The notes beneath the pieces are model-generated. The model saw only the letters and a list, made by a program, of their open reading frames with translations, was not told the origin of the DNA and searched no databases. This document shows positions 1 to 8,895 of a stretch of DNA of 64,000 bases, in pieces. Both the position numbers and the translations under genes were made by a program. Position 1 is the stretch's first letter; each line of letters starts with the position of its first letter. The stretch comes from Occallatibacter gabretensis (GTDB lineage Bacteria > Acidobacteriota > Terriglobia > Terriglobales > Acidobacteriaceae). The DNA is taken from NCBI RefSeq assembly GCF_001449115.1, contig NZ_LAIJ01000001.1, positions 62,001 through 126,000 on the forward strand. The letters are read 5' to 3'.

Positions 1-171
1 CTGAAATGGAAGGTCATGCCGGATGTTACCACGTAACCTCTGGGTGATTCAGCCGTCGCAGAGAGGTGGGCGGATTTTCGATTTCGGTATAAATGCATGA
101 GTCATCTGTGCAGGGGTGATTTCGAAGTGGTTTAGTTTTAGCGTGTTGCGGACTTCCGCACAGTTCTTACG
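1..171. other. Window edge, mostly noncoding
   Basis: The first 36 bases read as an open frame on the plus strand ending in a TAA stop at 34-36 (tail WKVMPDVTT). This could be the last codons of a gene lying upstream of the window, but eleven codons are too few to identify it. The rest of the stretch shows no convincing gene. It leads into the dispersed G-run element that starts near 172. Confidence 0.3.
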
Positions 172-433
172 TAAATCTTTATGCGATCTTTATTTCGGGG
201 CTGTGCAACCGGACTGTACTGCATTACGGCTTTTGCACTGATTCTGGTGCAGTGGGGATGGGGGAGGGGGAGGGGTCCTTCCCTTACAAAAACGGCCACG
301 GCCCGAACCAGTGGAGGCTCGAGCCGTGGCTGTTCTTCTCTTGATTATAAGTAGAGCACAAACGAGGTTAATAGTACGCAAAGTTTCCGCGAGAGATGGG
401 GTTACGAAAGGACAATGGACGAAAGTAATGTGC
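172..433 (+). repeat. Dispersed G-run/hairpin element, copy A
   Basis: First of three related noncoding blocks in this window. Order: a 5' box at 173-208 starting AAATCTTTATGCG; a small hairpin (TGCAC at 234-238 with GTGCA at 247-251); a run of four G tracts at 254-275 (4, 5, 5 and 4 G's with one- or two-base spacers), which fits a G-quadruplex pattern; a GC-rich hairpin with arms 295-306 and 319-330 (11 of 12 pairs) followed by a T/C-rich stretch, like an intrinsic terminator; and a 3' box at 404-433 starting ACGAAAGGACAA. Both boxes recur in copy B on the opposite strand at 47516-47758. No protein frame covers it convincingly. Function is unknown; a structured small RNA or a non-autonomous mobile element are both possible. 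Confidence 0.7.
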
Positions 434-571
434 GGGTGGAGCGGGGACAGGAAAAGTGAAGGCGTACCCGTCCATTACGTACAGAGATGCTTCTGAGGAA
501 ATGCGTCCGACCGGATGGAGAATTGATACGTCTATAACATTGTGGGTAGTGGGTCAGTTCGGATAAAAATC

Positions 572-645
572 TTCCCCTCAGGGGCTAAAGCCCGATTGAT
601 TCAGAGGCGTTTTTTGATGTACAGGCTGAAGCCCGTACCCTTCAA
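572..645. repeat. Short intergenic double-hairpin repeat
   Basis: Two small hairpins lie close together. GGGCT-AA-AGCCC occupies 582-593. GTACAGGCT (619-627) pairs with AGCCCGTAC (630-638) with one mismatch. The phrase 'ggctgaagcccgtaccc' resembles an intergenic repeat I associate with acidobacterial genomes, but only this copy was seen here, so the repeat label rests on memory. The remaining bases up to the HtrA start at 760 probably carry its promoter; none was assigned with confidence. Confidence 0.4.
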
Positions 646-759
646 ACTGAATCACTATCTAATAAGGCCGTGCGACGGACAGCAAAGGCGCATGCTGGCT
701 ATACTGATGAAATGACAGACCCAGCCGCAGGCTGGCAATAGAACGAGGTTCTGACACTG

Positions 760-2403
760 ATGAAATCTTTTCTTGAACGGCTGCGCACACGCCGTCTCGC
801 AACGGCATTTGTGGTGTTGGCCGGTCTTTCGGCGGCAATTCTTTGTATCTCCTATGCCGCGCATGGTGTCAGTGGGCAGGAGATGCAGAACGCGAGCAGC
901 GATGCGACACCACTGAAAGTGTCCAACTCGCCTGTCGCTGCGCCGAATGAGTTTGTCAAGATCGCCAAGCAGGTTGGTCCGGCTGTGGTGAATATCAATA
1001 CGCAGACCCTTCCCAAGCAATCCAGCAGCCGCATGCCGCATCGCCTTCCGCATGGCAGGACTGCGCCCCAGCCGCAGAACCCGGACGATCAGGACAGCCC
1101 GGACGGCGGTCAGGGCGGAGGGCAGGATGGCCAGGGCGGCTTCCAGGACTTTTTCAATCATTTCTTTGGCGGACAGGGGCAGGATGGCGAAGGGGATGAT
1201 GGCCAGGTGCGCGAGTCGCTAGGATCGGGCTTCATTGTCGATTCCAAGGGATACATCATTACCAACAACCATGTCATCGAGAAGGCCGACAAGATCTTCG
1301 TCAAGCTCTCGACCGACCCCGATACCCAGGACCTGGGACGTCCGGCGCGCGTGATTGGCGTGGATAAAGCCACCGATATCGCGGTCATTAAAATCGATAT
1401 GAACACGCCGCTTCCGACTGTGAAGCTGGGCAACAGCGACAATACCCAGGTGGGTGACTGGGTTGAGGCGATTGGCAGCCCCTTCGCGCTGGCGCAGACG
1501 GTTACCGCGGGCATCATCTCCGCCAAGAACCGCACCATTGAGCCCGGGCAGCAGGGCCAGTTTCAGCACTTTATTCAGACCGATGCCGCGATCAATCCAG
1601 GCAACTCCGGCGGACCGCTGCTGAATATGAACGGCGAAGTGATTGGCATGAATACTGCCATTTACACGCAGAGCGCGGGCTACCAGGGTATTGGCTTCGC
1701 GATGCCTTCAAACACCATCGTGGACATTTACAACGACCTTGTCAGTCCCAGCCATAAGGTGGTGCGTGGTTCTATCGGCATCAGCTTCAAGCAGGGACTC
1801 CCTGGCGCTGTGAACCGCATGTATGGCTTCAAGAGCGGAGTGTTGGTGCAGTATGTGCAGCCGGGCGGTCCTGCGGAGAAGGCCGGGCTGCAGCCGGGCG
1901 ACATTATTGTGACCATTGATGGCCGCTCCATCAAGGATGGCGATGACCTGGTCAACGACATTGCCGCGCGCCGGCCTGGTTCAAGCGCGCGCCTGGGCTA
2001 TATTCGCGAGGGCAAGCAGGCTGATGCTACTGTGACGATCGGCGACCGCGATAAGGTCTTTGCCGAGCAGGCTGCCGCACCGGCAGGTCCTGAGCCGGAT
2101 CAGACCGTGAATCCGGGAGAAAGCAAGCTTGGCATTGTGGTTCGCGAAGCCACGGCTGACACTGTGGCCAAGCTCCATCACCCCGGCGTGGCTGTGCAGT
2201 CTGTGGTGAATGGGGCATTTGCGGATTTGCAGGGAATGGAGCCGGGACTGGTGATTATCCGCATCAACCGGCAGCCCACGGGCAACCGTGACCAATTCAA
2301 TGCAGTGGTGAGCAAATTGAAAACTGGCGACGATGTGGTTTTCGAGGTTATGGACCCTCGTCACCCGAACGATGGAATTAACTATATTGGCGGAACTTTA
2401 TAA
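760..2403 (+). CDS. HtrA/DegP-family periplasmic serine protease
   Basis: A 547-aa trypsin-like serine protease with two C-terminal PDZ domains, acting in envelope protein quality control. An N-terminal signal/anchor helix is visible at about residues 13-38. A low-complexity Gly/Gln/Asp-rich linker at about 95-145 precedes the protease domain. The catalytic triad is H171 (NNHVIE), D206 (ATDIAVIK) and S283 (GNSGGP), so the enzyme should be active. PDZ1 follows at about 340-430 (GLQPGDIIVTIDG) and PDZ2 at about 450-545. Length is slightly above typical DegP/DegQ because of the linker. A weak GAGG lies 11 bases before the ATG. It appears to be a single-gene unit. Whether it is the DegP, DegQ or DegS equivalent cannot be decided. 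Confidence 0.93.
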   Translation: MKSFLERLRTRRLATAFVVLAGLSAAILCISYAAHGVSGQEMQNASSDATPLKVSNSPVAAPNEFVKIAKQVGPAVVNINTQTLPKQSSSRMPHRLPHGRTAPQPQNPDDQDSPDGGQGGGQDGQGGFQDFFNHFFGGQGQDGEGDDGQVRESLGSGFIVDSKGYIITNNHVIEKADKIFVKLSTDPDTQDLGRPARVIGVDKATDIAVIKIDMNTPLPTVKLGNSDNTQVGDWVEAIGSPFALAQTVTAGIISAKNRTIEPGQQGQFQHFIQTDAAINPGNSGGPLLNMNGEVIGMNTAIYTQSAGYQGIGFAMPSNTIVDIYNDLVSPSHKVVRGSIGISFKQGLPGAVNRMYGFKSGVLVQYVQPGGPAEKAGLQPGDIIVTIDGRSIKDGDDLVNDIAARRPGSSARLGYIREGKQADATVTIGDRDKVFAEQAAAPAGPEPDQTVNPGESKLGIVVREATADTVAKLHHPGVAVQSVVNGAFADLQGMEPGLVIIRINRQPTGNRDQFNAVVSKLKTGDDVVFEVMDPRHPNDGINYIGGTL

Positions 2404-2576
2404 CGATGGACGGCGACTGAGGCGCAATGCACTTTGCACTGCGCCTTGTCCCGTTTTGATACAAGGATGGTTCGAAAGCAAAACTTTTGTGTCGCATTGG
2501 CGGGGGATTCCAGTACACTTGCCCCGGTTGATACGCCGCAAATTTTTATCGCAGTCTTAGCGGAGGTATTTGTTTC

Positions 2577-3062
2577 GTGCGTTTTTATCGTAATCTGGGC
2601 CTCATACTTGTTACGGCTTTTGCAACCATTACGCATGCGGTTGGAGTCCGTTCCCAACACACAGCATCTACGACTGCTCGCGGCTCATCGCATGTGAAGA
2701 GCGGGCACAAGTCAACCGCGACTGCTGCGAAATCACACAAGCTTCATGGCCAGCAGGCCATTGCTCCGGAGCGCGTGAGCGAGATTCAACAGGCGCTGAT
2801 TCGCGAGCATTATCTTCCCGGTCCGGCTAACGGTGAGTGGGATGAAACCACTGTGAATGCGATGCAGAAGCTTCAGTCGGATCAGGGCTGGCAGACCAAA
2901 CTGATGCCGGACTCTCGCGCGCTGAAGAAACTAGGCCTTGGGGCTGACTATTCGAATGCGATCAACGCCAAGGGATCATCTTTTGCTGCTCCACCTCCCG
3001 CCAGTACGATTCCCGCGGCGCAGGCTGCGGGCTTTACTGCGGCTTCGGGCGTGCATCAGTAA
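2577..3062 (+). CDS. Secreted peptidoglycan-binding-domain-like protein
   Basis: A 161-aa exported protein. The GTG start is chosen because GGAGG lies at 2562-2566, ten bases upstream. Residues 1-25 form a signal peptide (MRFYRNLGLILVTAFATITHA). Residues about 60-115 resemble a PG_binding_1-like three-helix domain (IQQALIREHYLPGPANGEWDETTVNAMQKLQ followed by an LPDSRALKKLGLG-type end, split here for brevity): the pattern of repeat helix, G-x-W-D, and paired K-L-Q is typical of that fold. The C-terminus is Ala/Pro rich. It lies 173 bases after HtrA in the same direction and is followed immediately by a strong terminator. A cell-wall role is inferred from the domain only. Confidence 0.7.
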   Translation: MRFYRNLGLILVTAFATITHAVGVRSQHTASTTARGSSHVKSGHKSTATAAKSHKLHGQQAIAPERVSEIQQALIREHYLPGPANGEWDETTVNAMQKLQSDQGWQTKLMPDSRALKKLGLGADYSNAINAKGSSFAAPPPASTIPAAQAAGFTAASGVHQ

Positions 3063-3082
3063 TCTGCCGGTATTTGCATCAC

Positions 3083-3114
3083 AACAAAGCCCTCGCATTG
3101 GCGAGGGCTTTGTT
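3083..3114 (+). terminator. Intrinsic terminator
   Basis: A perfect 14-bp inverted repeat (arms 3083-3096 and 3101-3114, loop ATTG) followed by a short T-rich stretch. It sits between two convergent genes, 21 bases after the stop of the peptidoglycan-binding-like gene and 18 bases before the stop of the esterase gene. The arms begin with AA and end with TT, so it can work in both directions. Confidence 0.85.
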
Positions 3115-3131
3115 ATTTCCAGTGCATATTT

Positions 3132-4694
3132 TTAGCGAAACGCTGGAGGCACGGGGTTGGCTTCCAGGAACTCATAACGGGCGCGAAGCTGATCTGGTCC
3201 CGAAGTGATTGTGGAGTTGAGATGAATCAGCGGGAAGCTGGCGTCGTTGTACTTTGGCCACGCGGGTACGCCGGGACCATTTGGATCGCCTGTTTTGGCA
3301 AAGTTGGTCCAGTAGGTCATCATCTGATCGCTTAATGTACGGTCTTCCGGGCGAACGGTTTCGCCGGGACGCGTATCGAGCGTGCCGAAGACATATTCGA
3401 TGTCATCGGAGTGGAATGCGTATGTTTCCGGATGGAACTTACTGGGCAGCGCAGCCAACTCAAAGTGATAGCGATAGACGGGCGACTGGCCGGTCTTGCG
3501 ATGAGCCTCGATCCAGCGCCACGTGCTGAGCGCGATGAAGGTATCGCTTCCATAATCGATGGCGGAGCGCAGCGCCTGAGCATCGTTATCAGCGGGATAC
3601 AGCTTGAGGAAATTGGGCGCCTTGTCCTTGAAGAGAGTGGCTGCATAGGCCTTGTACTGATCCACCGTTGTGCCGCGCATGGCGACGAAGCTGCCCTCGT
3701 CGGAGTTCCATCCGGCCAGCAACGGCACGTGGAACTGATTGCCGATTGCATAGGTTTCCGCGATGGGTTCGACCACTACTTTTCCATCGATATTCGGAGG
3801 GAAGTTTACGCCTGGCTTGACGGCTGCAAGAATTGTGGCTGCTGGCAGAGCGCGCAGATCGGCCAGAGAATTGACGTTGAGCGTTGCAACCCACTTGTCA
3901 TCTTTGGTGGCACGAACGGTCAGCGGTTCATAGGTAAGCGCGCCGGTGCCCAGTGCTCCTCCGCTTTCGCCGATGGCCTTCTGAAAGAGCCCTTTCGCGG
4001 GCGGTGCCACCATGAGTGTGCTCACTGCAAACGATCCTGCGCTCTCGCCGAAGATGGTCACGTTGTCGGGATCGCCGCCGAACTCCTTGATGTTGGCTTT
4101 TGTCCAACGCAGAGCGGCGATCATGTCCATCAAGCCGTAGTTGCCGGCCGTGCCGCTTGTTTCTTTCGCAAGATCAGAGCTTGCAAGGAAGCCGAAGACG
4201 CCGAGCCGATAGTTGATGGTGATGAGCACGACACCCTTGAGCGGGAGGAAATCTCCGTTGTGGCGTGGCTCATTGCTGCCGCCGCCAGAGAAGCCGCCGC
4301 CGTGAATCCAGAACATGACGGGAAGCTTACTCTTGGCTGTTGCGTTGGCGGGCGCATAGACATTGAGAAATAGGCAATCTTCGCTGTCGCCGTTATCCTG
4401 AAAAATCATGTCATCGAAGACATGATTCTGCGCGCAGTGCGCGCCAAACTTCGTCCCGTCGCGCTCGCCGGGCCATTTTGCAGCCTGCTGGGGAGCTTTC
4501 CAGCGTAGATCGTTTACGGGCGGAGCTGCGTAAGGAAGTCCCAGCCACGCGTTTACTTTGCCGTCGTTGAGTGTCTTGCCGTGAACCTTACCCTGCTCGG
4601 TTTTAATGGTGAGCGAGTCAGCATGGGCAAGGGAAGAGAGCGTAAGCAATGCCGCGGCCGCTGAGGCGCGCAGCATTCGAGAACCAAAATGCAT
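3132..4694 (-). CDS. Secreted type-B carboxylesterase
   Basis: A 520-aa carboxylesterase/lipase of the acetylcholinesterase-like (type B) family, which hydrolyses carboxylic ester bonds. The start at 4694 is chosen because GGGAGGAA sits just upstream; an in-frame ATG 21 bases further upstream would put that Shine-Dalgarno inside the gene. A signal peptide (about 1-25, ending AHA) predicts export. The oxyanion-hole motif HGGGF is present, the nucleophile is S218 in GESAGS, a Glu follows in WNSDEGSF, and the likely catalytic His is in the FHSDDIEYVFG region near the C-terminus. Length is normal for the family. The physiological substrate is not indicated by the neighbours; lysA lies upstream on the same strand after a 112-base gap. 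Confidence 0.92.
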   Translation of the reverse strand: MHFGSRMLRASAAAALLTLSSLAHADSLTIKTEQGKVHGKTLNDGKVNAWLGLPYAAPPVNDLRWKAPQQAAKWPGERDGTKFGAHCAQNHVFDDMIFQDNGDSEDCLFLNVYAPANATAKSKLPVMFWIHGGGFSGGGSNEPRHNGDFLPLKGVVLITINYRLGVFGFLASSDLAKETSGTAGNYGLMDMIAALRWTKANIKEFGGDPDNVTIFGESAGSFAVSTLMVAPPAKGLFQKAIGESGGALGTGALTYEPLTVRATKDDKWVATLNVNSLADLRALPAATILAAVKPGVNFPPNIDGKVVVEPIAETYAIGNQFHVPLLAGWNSDEGSFVAMRGTTVDQYKAYAATLFKDKAPNFLKLYPADNDAQALRSAIDYGSDTFIALSTWRWIEAHRKTGQSPVYRYHFELAALPSKFHPETYAFHSDDIEYVFGTLDTRPGETVRPEDRTLSDQMMTYWTNFAKTGDPNGPGVPAWPKYNDASFPLIHLNSTITSGPDQLRARYEFLEANPVPPAFR

Positions 4695-4806
4695 TGAAAA
4701 TTCCTCCCGGAACACGGTAACAGCAAGGGGTTGTGACGCGGGAGTGGCTCTCGATGAGAAAGTGAGCGGCTTAAGGAAACTTAAGAGATGCGGGACGCGA
4801 TGGGCC

Positions 4807-6102
4807 TCAGATGATTTCTGTAGCCAGTAGGTCCGCGATTGTTTCCCGACGGCGAATCAGGCGGGCTTTGCTTTTTTCTACGAGCACTTCGGCTGGGCGG
4901 GGGCGTGTGTTGTAGTTGGAGCTTTGCGCCATGCCGTATGCGCCTGCATCTAGCAATGCGATTAGATCGCCGGGCTGTATGGGGCCGAGCGCGCGGTCGC
5001 GTGCGAAGAAGTCGCCGGTTTCGCAGACTGGGCCTACGACATCCACGGCGCGTGGCTTGCCTGCGCGTGGTTTTACCGGGACGATCTCGTGATATGCCTG
5101 ATAGAGCGCGGGGCGGATGAGGTCATTCATTGCTGCGTCGGTGACCACGAAGGTCTTTTTACCGTTGCGTTTTACGTTTACTACGCGCGTAAGCAGCGCG
5201 CCGGCCTGGGCTACGAGAAAGCGTCCGGGTTCGATGAGGAGCTTCCCTTGGAAGCCGTGTAGGGCTGTGTTGACGGCCTTTGCATAGGCCTGGACGCGTT
5301 TTTCCGGGTCGAAGGCGCGAGCATGGTAATCGATGCCGAGGCCGCCGCCGGCATCGATTGCGTTGATTGCGATGCCTGCACGTTCGAGTTGGCGAACCAG
5401 CGTGTGCACTCGGTCGAGCGCTGCGCCGAATGGATCTGCGGAGGCAATCTGCGAGCCGATGTGAACGCTGATTCCGTGTGGTTCGAGCCAGCGGTTTTGG
5501 GCTACGCACTTGTACATTGCCAGTGCTGTCTTCATCGAGACGCCGAACTTGTGTTCATGAAGGCCGGTGGAGATGTAAGGATGTGTTTCGGCGAAGACGT
5601 CGGGATTGACGCGGATTGAGAATCGCGCTTTTTTGCGGAGCTTTCGCGCGCGGTCTGCGAGGAGGTCTAATTCGGCTTCGCTCTCTACGTTGAAGGAGAG
5701 AATTTCTGCATTCAGAGCGAGATCGATTTCTGCCGCTGTTTTGCCCACGCCGGAGAAGACTACGCGGCATGTGGCCTGAGGGGCTGCGGCGAGCACGCGC
5801 TCAAGTTCGCCGCCGGAGACGATGTCAAAGCCTGCGCCGTGCTCTGCGAGCAGCTTTAGAATTGCCAGCGATGAGTTGGCCTTGACGGCATAGCAGACGA
5901 GGTGTTCGCGCTGCGCGAATGCAGCTTGAAACATCTGCAGACGCTCGATGATCTGGTCGGCTGAATAAACATAGAGCGGGGTACCGTATTTCTTGGCCAG
6001 CGTCTCCAGCGAGACCGCGCCGCAATGCAGCGAGGAGCCTGGACGGGGATAGGAAAAGGGGCGTGCAGAGGAGGTGCGATCAGTGGCGGCGGGTGCGGTC
6101 AA
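4807..6102 (-). CDS. lysA: Diaminopimelate decarboxylase
   Basis: 431-aa PLP-dependent enzyme converting meso-diaminopimelate to L-lysine, the last step of lysine synthesis. The PLP lysine is K74 in YAVKAN; the glycine-rich phosphate-binding stretch DAGGGLGIDY and the C-terminal CETGDFFA and DAGAYGMAQSSNYN motifs match LysA rather than ornithine/arginine decarboxylases. The start appears to be TTG, with GGGAAG a few bases upstream. It is downstream of the PspC/hydrolase pair on the same strand with a 69-base gap, so co-transcription is possible. Confidence 0.95.
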   Translation of the reverse strand: MTAPAATDRTSSARPFSYPRPGSSLHCGAVSLETLAKKYGTPLYVYSADQIIERLQMFQAAFAQREHLVCYAVKANSSLAILKLLAEHGAGFDIVSGGELERVLAAAPQATCRVVFSGVGKTAAEIDLALNAEILSFNVESEAELDLLADRARKLRKKARFSIRVNPDVFAETHPYISTGLHEHKFGVSMKTALAMYKCVAQNRWLEPHGISVHIGSQIASADPFGAALDRVHTLVRQLERAGIAINAIDAGGGLGIDYHARAFDPEKRVQAYAKAVNTALHGFQGKLLIEPGRFLVAQAGALLTRVVNVKRNGKKTFVVTDAAMNDLIRPALYQAYHEIVPVKPRAGKPRAVDVVGPVCETGDFFARDRALGPIQPGDLIALLDAGAYGMAQSSNYNTRPRPAEVLVEKSKARLIRRRETIADLLATEII

Positions 6103-6171
6103 CGGTGGCTTCCCAGGAGAAATTTCTCTCTTGAGCGTATCGCATTTGCCTGCTGGGTCGAATGATCGGGC

Positions 6172-7011
6172 TTATTGCGCGAGTTGCCTTTGACGCATCC
6201 ATGCCAAAAAGATTTCCGCGACTTGTTGCGGCTGCTCGTATGCGGCGAAGTGTCCTACGTCCGCGAGGAGATGAAAATAGCATCCCCCCGGTGCTGCTTT
6301 GAGCGCTTCCATTTCTGCTGCGGTTACGGCGGGATCTTCTCCGCCGGCGATTGCGAGGACTGGGACGGTGATGGACGCTACGGTGGGAAGGGAATCGGGG
6401 CGTGTGGCTAATCCGGCCTGCACGGCTATGAGCGCCTCTGTGTTGAGCGTCATGTGGGAGCGTACTTGAGCGACGATTTCTGGGTGCGTGGTTTGTGCGG
6501 TTTTTCCAACGAGAGATTTGGCCATGCCGTCAAAGAGTGCGGCGACACCTTCTGCGCGTGCATGTGCAATGTTTTCGGCGCGCTTCGCTTGACCTTGCGG
6601 CGTGTCGGGCTGCGGCTTGGAGCAGATGAAGGCCAGCGCCTGAATTCGCTGTGGAATCTGCCGCCACAGCTCCAGCAGGATGTACCCGCCGATGGAGCAG
6701 CCGGCGAAAATTGCGCGGTCAAGTTGCAGGTGATCGAGTAGCGCTATGATGTCCGCCGCATACTGCGCCATGGAGAGCACCGGCGCATCCGGTGCGAGGG
6801 AGAAACCGCCCCTTGGCAGATCTGTTCCGAGTTCGGAGGCGCCGTGGCCGCGAAGATCAGGGATAATTGCGCGTATGCCGGAAAGCTGCTCCGTAAGCGG
6901 ACGCCAGTAGTCGTGATCTAGAGGCGTGGGGTGCAGAAAGACGACGGGAAGGCCTGGTCCCTGATCCCAGTAGCTCAGGTGCGCGGTGCCGGAGGTATAT
7001 GCGGCTCTCAT
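6172..7011 (-). CDS. Alpha/beta-fold hydrolase
   Basis: 279-aa single-domain alpha/beta hydrolase, similar in layout to 3-oxoadipate enol-lactonase and related esterases. Visible motifs: oxyanion-region HPTPLDHDYW, nucleophile Ser in GCSIGGY, acidic residue in GGEDPAV and catalytic His in VGHFAAYEQP. The ATG at 7011 overlaps the TGA of the upstream PspC gene as ATGA, indicating translational coupling; a longer in-frame reading would run backwards through the PspC gene and is rejected. No signal peptide is seen. The substrate is unknown, and no ring-cleavage pathway genes are nearby. Confidence 0.88.
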   Translation of the reverse strand: MRAAYTSGTAHLSYWDQGPGLPVVFLHPTPLDHDYWRPLTEQLSGIRAIIPDLRGHGASELGTDLPRGGFSLAPDAPVLSMAQYAADIIALLDHLQLDRAIFAGCSIGGYILLELWRQIPQRIQALAFICSKPQPDTPQGQAKRAENIAHARAEGVAALFDGMAKSLVGKTAQTTHPEIVAQVRSHMTLNTEALIAVQAGLATRPDSLPTVASITVPVLAIAGGEDPAVTAAEMEALKAAPGGCYFHLLADVGHFAAYEQPQQVAEIFLAWMRQRQLAQ

Positions 7012-7367
7012 GCGTTTGGTGGAGGCGGCGAAAACGGGCCGGCAACTGGGCCTGGAACAGCTCCGGGCATGTTTCCTGGCATTGCCGGGAATTCTTCCGG
7101 AATCCCGACCCAGCAGGCTATGTATGCCACTGCGACCGCTCCGCCGGAAAAGATGAGGCCGAGGACGGCGAGCACACGAATCAGGCTCAGATCCCAGCCA
7201 TACGCCTGCGACAAGCCGATGCAGACTCCGGCGACCTGCCGTCCGATGATCGGGCGCACCAGCGGGCGCGCAGCCGCATAGGGGGCTGCGATGGTTGCGC
7301 CGCAGCTGGAGCAGAATCGCGCTCCTGCAGGAAGTCCTGTACCGCAACGAGTGCAGAAAACACCCAC
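7008..7367 (-). CDS. Zinc-ribbon/PspC-domain membrane protein
   Basis: 119-aa protein with an N-terminal zinc ribbon (FCTRCG...FCSSCG, two CxxC pairs within the first 30 residues) and a PspC domain (about 40-100, IIGRQVAGVCIGLSQAYGW then a hydrophobic helix GLIFSGGAVAVAYIACWVG). PspC domains occur in membrane-stress proteins. The GTG at 7367 is chosen because GAGGAGG lies six bases upstream; an earlier in-frame start would place that site inside the gene. The C-terminus is Pro/Gly rich. It overlaps the downstream hydrolase by four bases (ATGA). Role in envelope stress is inferred from the domain only. Confidence 0.85.
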   Translation of the reverse strand: MGVFCTRCGTGLPAGARFCSSCGATIAAPYAAARPLVRPIIGRQVAGVCIGLSQAYGWDLSLIRVLAVLGLIFSGGAVAVAYIACWVGIPEEFPAMPGNMPGAVPGPVAGPFSPPPPNA

Positions 7368-7466
7368 GTTTTGCCTCCTCTCAAGTCCACTCAAGCATAC
7401 GTTGGAATCGAGCGCATGGTTCCATAGAGCGTCTAGTTTCGTAAAGCATATGGATCCGTGCGATCT

Positions 7467-8699
7467 TTAGCTTCCGTGGTACGGGGACCGCAGATACTTC
7501 CGCGCGGTATCGGCACGGCTGGTCTCAGGTCCCGCATCAATCGCCATCTGGTAGTCGCGCACGGCAAGCTGCCGCTCATTCAGCAGATCGTGGCATTGCC
7601 CGGCGGAGAGCAGGGTGCGTATTTTGAGCTCCAGCGAAACGCCCTGAGACGCGGCTGCTTTTTCATAGGCATCCGCCGCCTCTTTGTACAGGCGCTGGCC
7701 GCGGAGGGCATCGCCGAGGCCGAAGTATGCCAGCTCCAAACGCGCCGAGGCGAAGTAACCGGGCTTATCCGCACTGGCCAGAAGCTCGCGATAGGCATCG
7801 ACCGCGGCCATCCCTTCCCCGGCGTCCTTGCGGAGATTTGCCTCTTCCAGGCAGAAGAGAAAGTCGCGGGGATATTGCGCCTTGAGGACGCGAACTACCT
7901 GAATCGCGTCCTGATATTTGGATTCGCGCCGCAGAAAGAGCGCAATCACGGTGCGCGATTCCACGCTGGTGATCGTGCCGTGTTCGCCGGCATCGTGCAG
8001 CATAGCCAGACCTTTGGACTTTGAACCGGTGATACCTGCGAAGCCGATGAAAATCTTGAAGGGAAACGGCAGCGCACCGACTACGTATTCATAGACCCCT
8101 GCGACTAGATTGGCGTCAGCGTAATTGGGGTCGAGCCGGAGGACCTTTTCGTGATCCTCCCTGGCCTTTGTGGCCAGTCTGAAGCCCGCGCTGTAGGAAC
8201 GCTCGACCATGCCCATGTAGGCCACGCGCAGAGCACGCACCCAGCCGCGCGCAAACAGCGCATCTATGTCATTTGGGTTCTGCTGGATGCGCCAGTCAGC
8301 TTCATGTACTGCTTCATCGGCGAGTGCGAAGATGCGATCGCGGACTTTGGGATCTTCCTGTGTGGCGTGCTTGCCGGAGAGAAAGCCATCGTTGGCGTAA
8401 AAGGTTGTGTCCAAGAGGTCCTGGCGGTAGAGCTCCTGAAAGACCACTGCGTCGAGCAGGAGGGCGGTGGCTTGCGGGTCGCCGGGGTGCAGCTCGTGGA
8501 AATGCTCAAAACGGGAGACAGCTCCGGGATAGTCCAGCAGGTAAAAGTGCTCAAAGGCTTCCCGGACCAGAGGGTCGAGGTTGAGTGGATTGGTGTGCGC
8601 AGGCGAGGCACTAGGGCTGGCGAGGGCGTGCAGAGGCTGGGTTGCGTTCCATAAAGCTATGAGAACTGTAAGGGCTATAACGAAACGCGATGCCTTCAT
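7467..8699 (-). CDS. Exported TPR-repeat protein
   Basis: About 410 aa with an N-terminal signal sequence (MKASRFVIALTVLIALWNA) and a body built of tetratricopeptide-like helix pairs, for example DYPGAVSRFEHFHELHPGD, then DHEKVLRLDPNYADANLVAG, and a C-terminal LYKEAADAYEKAAAS / RQLAVRDYQMAIDAG. TPR arrays mediate protein-protein contacts. The ATG at 8699 is preferred over one nine codons upstream because the signal sequence begins there and AGGGGAG lies about ten bases before it. It is upstream of the PspC gene on the same strand with a gap of about 100 bases. Partner and function are unknown. Confidence 0.82.
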   Translation of the reverse strand: MKASRFVIALTVLIALWNATQPLHALASPSASPAHTNPLNLDPLVREAFEHFYLLDYPGAVSRFEHFHELHPGDPQATALLLDAVVFQELYRQDLLDTTFYANDGFLSGKHATQEDPKVRDRIFALADEAVHEADWRIQQNPNDIDALFARGWVRALRVAYMGMVERSYSAGFRLATKAREDHEKVLRLDPNYADANLVAGVYEYVVGALPFPFKIFIGFAGITGSKSKGLAMLHDAGEHGTITSVESRTVIALFLRRESKYQDAIQVVRVLKAQYPRDFLFCLEEANLRKDAGEGMAAVDAYRELLASADKPGYFASARLELAYFGLGDALRGQRLYKEAADAYEKAAASQGVSLELKIRTLLSAGQCHDLLNERQLAVRDYQMAIDAGPETSRADTARKYLRSPYHGS

Positions 8700-8895
8700 G
8701 CCTGAGAGACTCCCCTTGTATTGCACTGGTTTAATTTTAGGGGAACAAGGGACCGAGGGAGCCTGACCGTTTTCTCTTGCTGCTCACAAGGCGTCTGACA
8801 AAAGTAAGACAGAATCAACGAAGGCATTAACATCCTTGACTAACGATGACTCCTTGCGCCAAGCCGAAGATGCCGTGACAGAGCGAGTACTCGAG

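Noticed and set aside
3411..4373. A 320-codon open frame on the plus strand
   Set aside because: It lies inside the carboxylesterase gene on the opposite strand, which has a full set of catalytic motifs and a good ribosome site.
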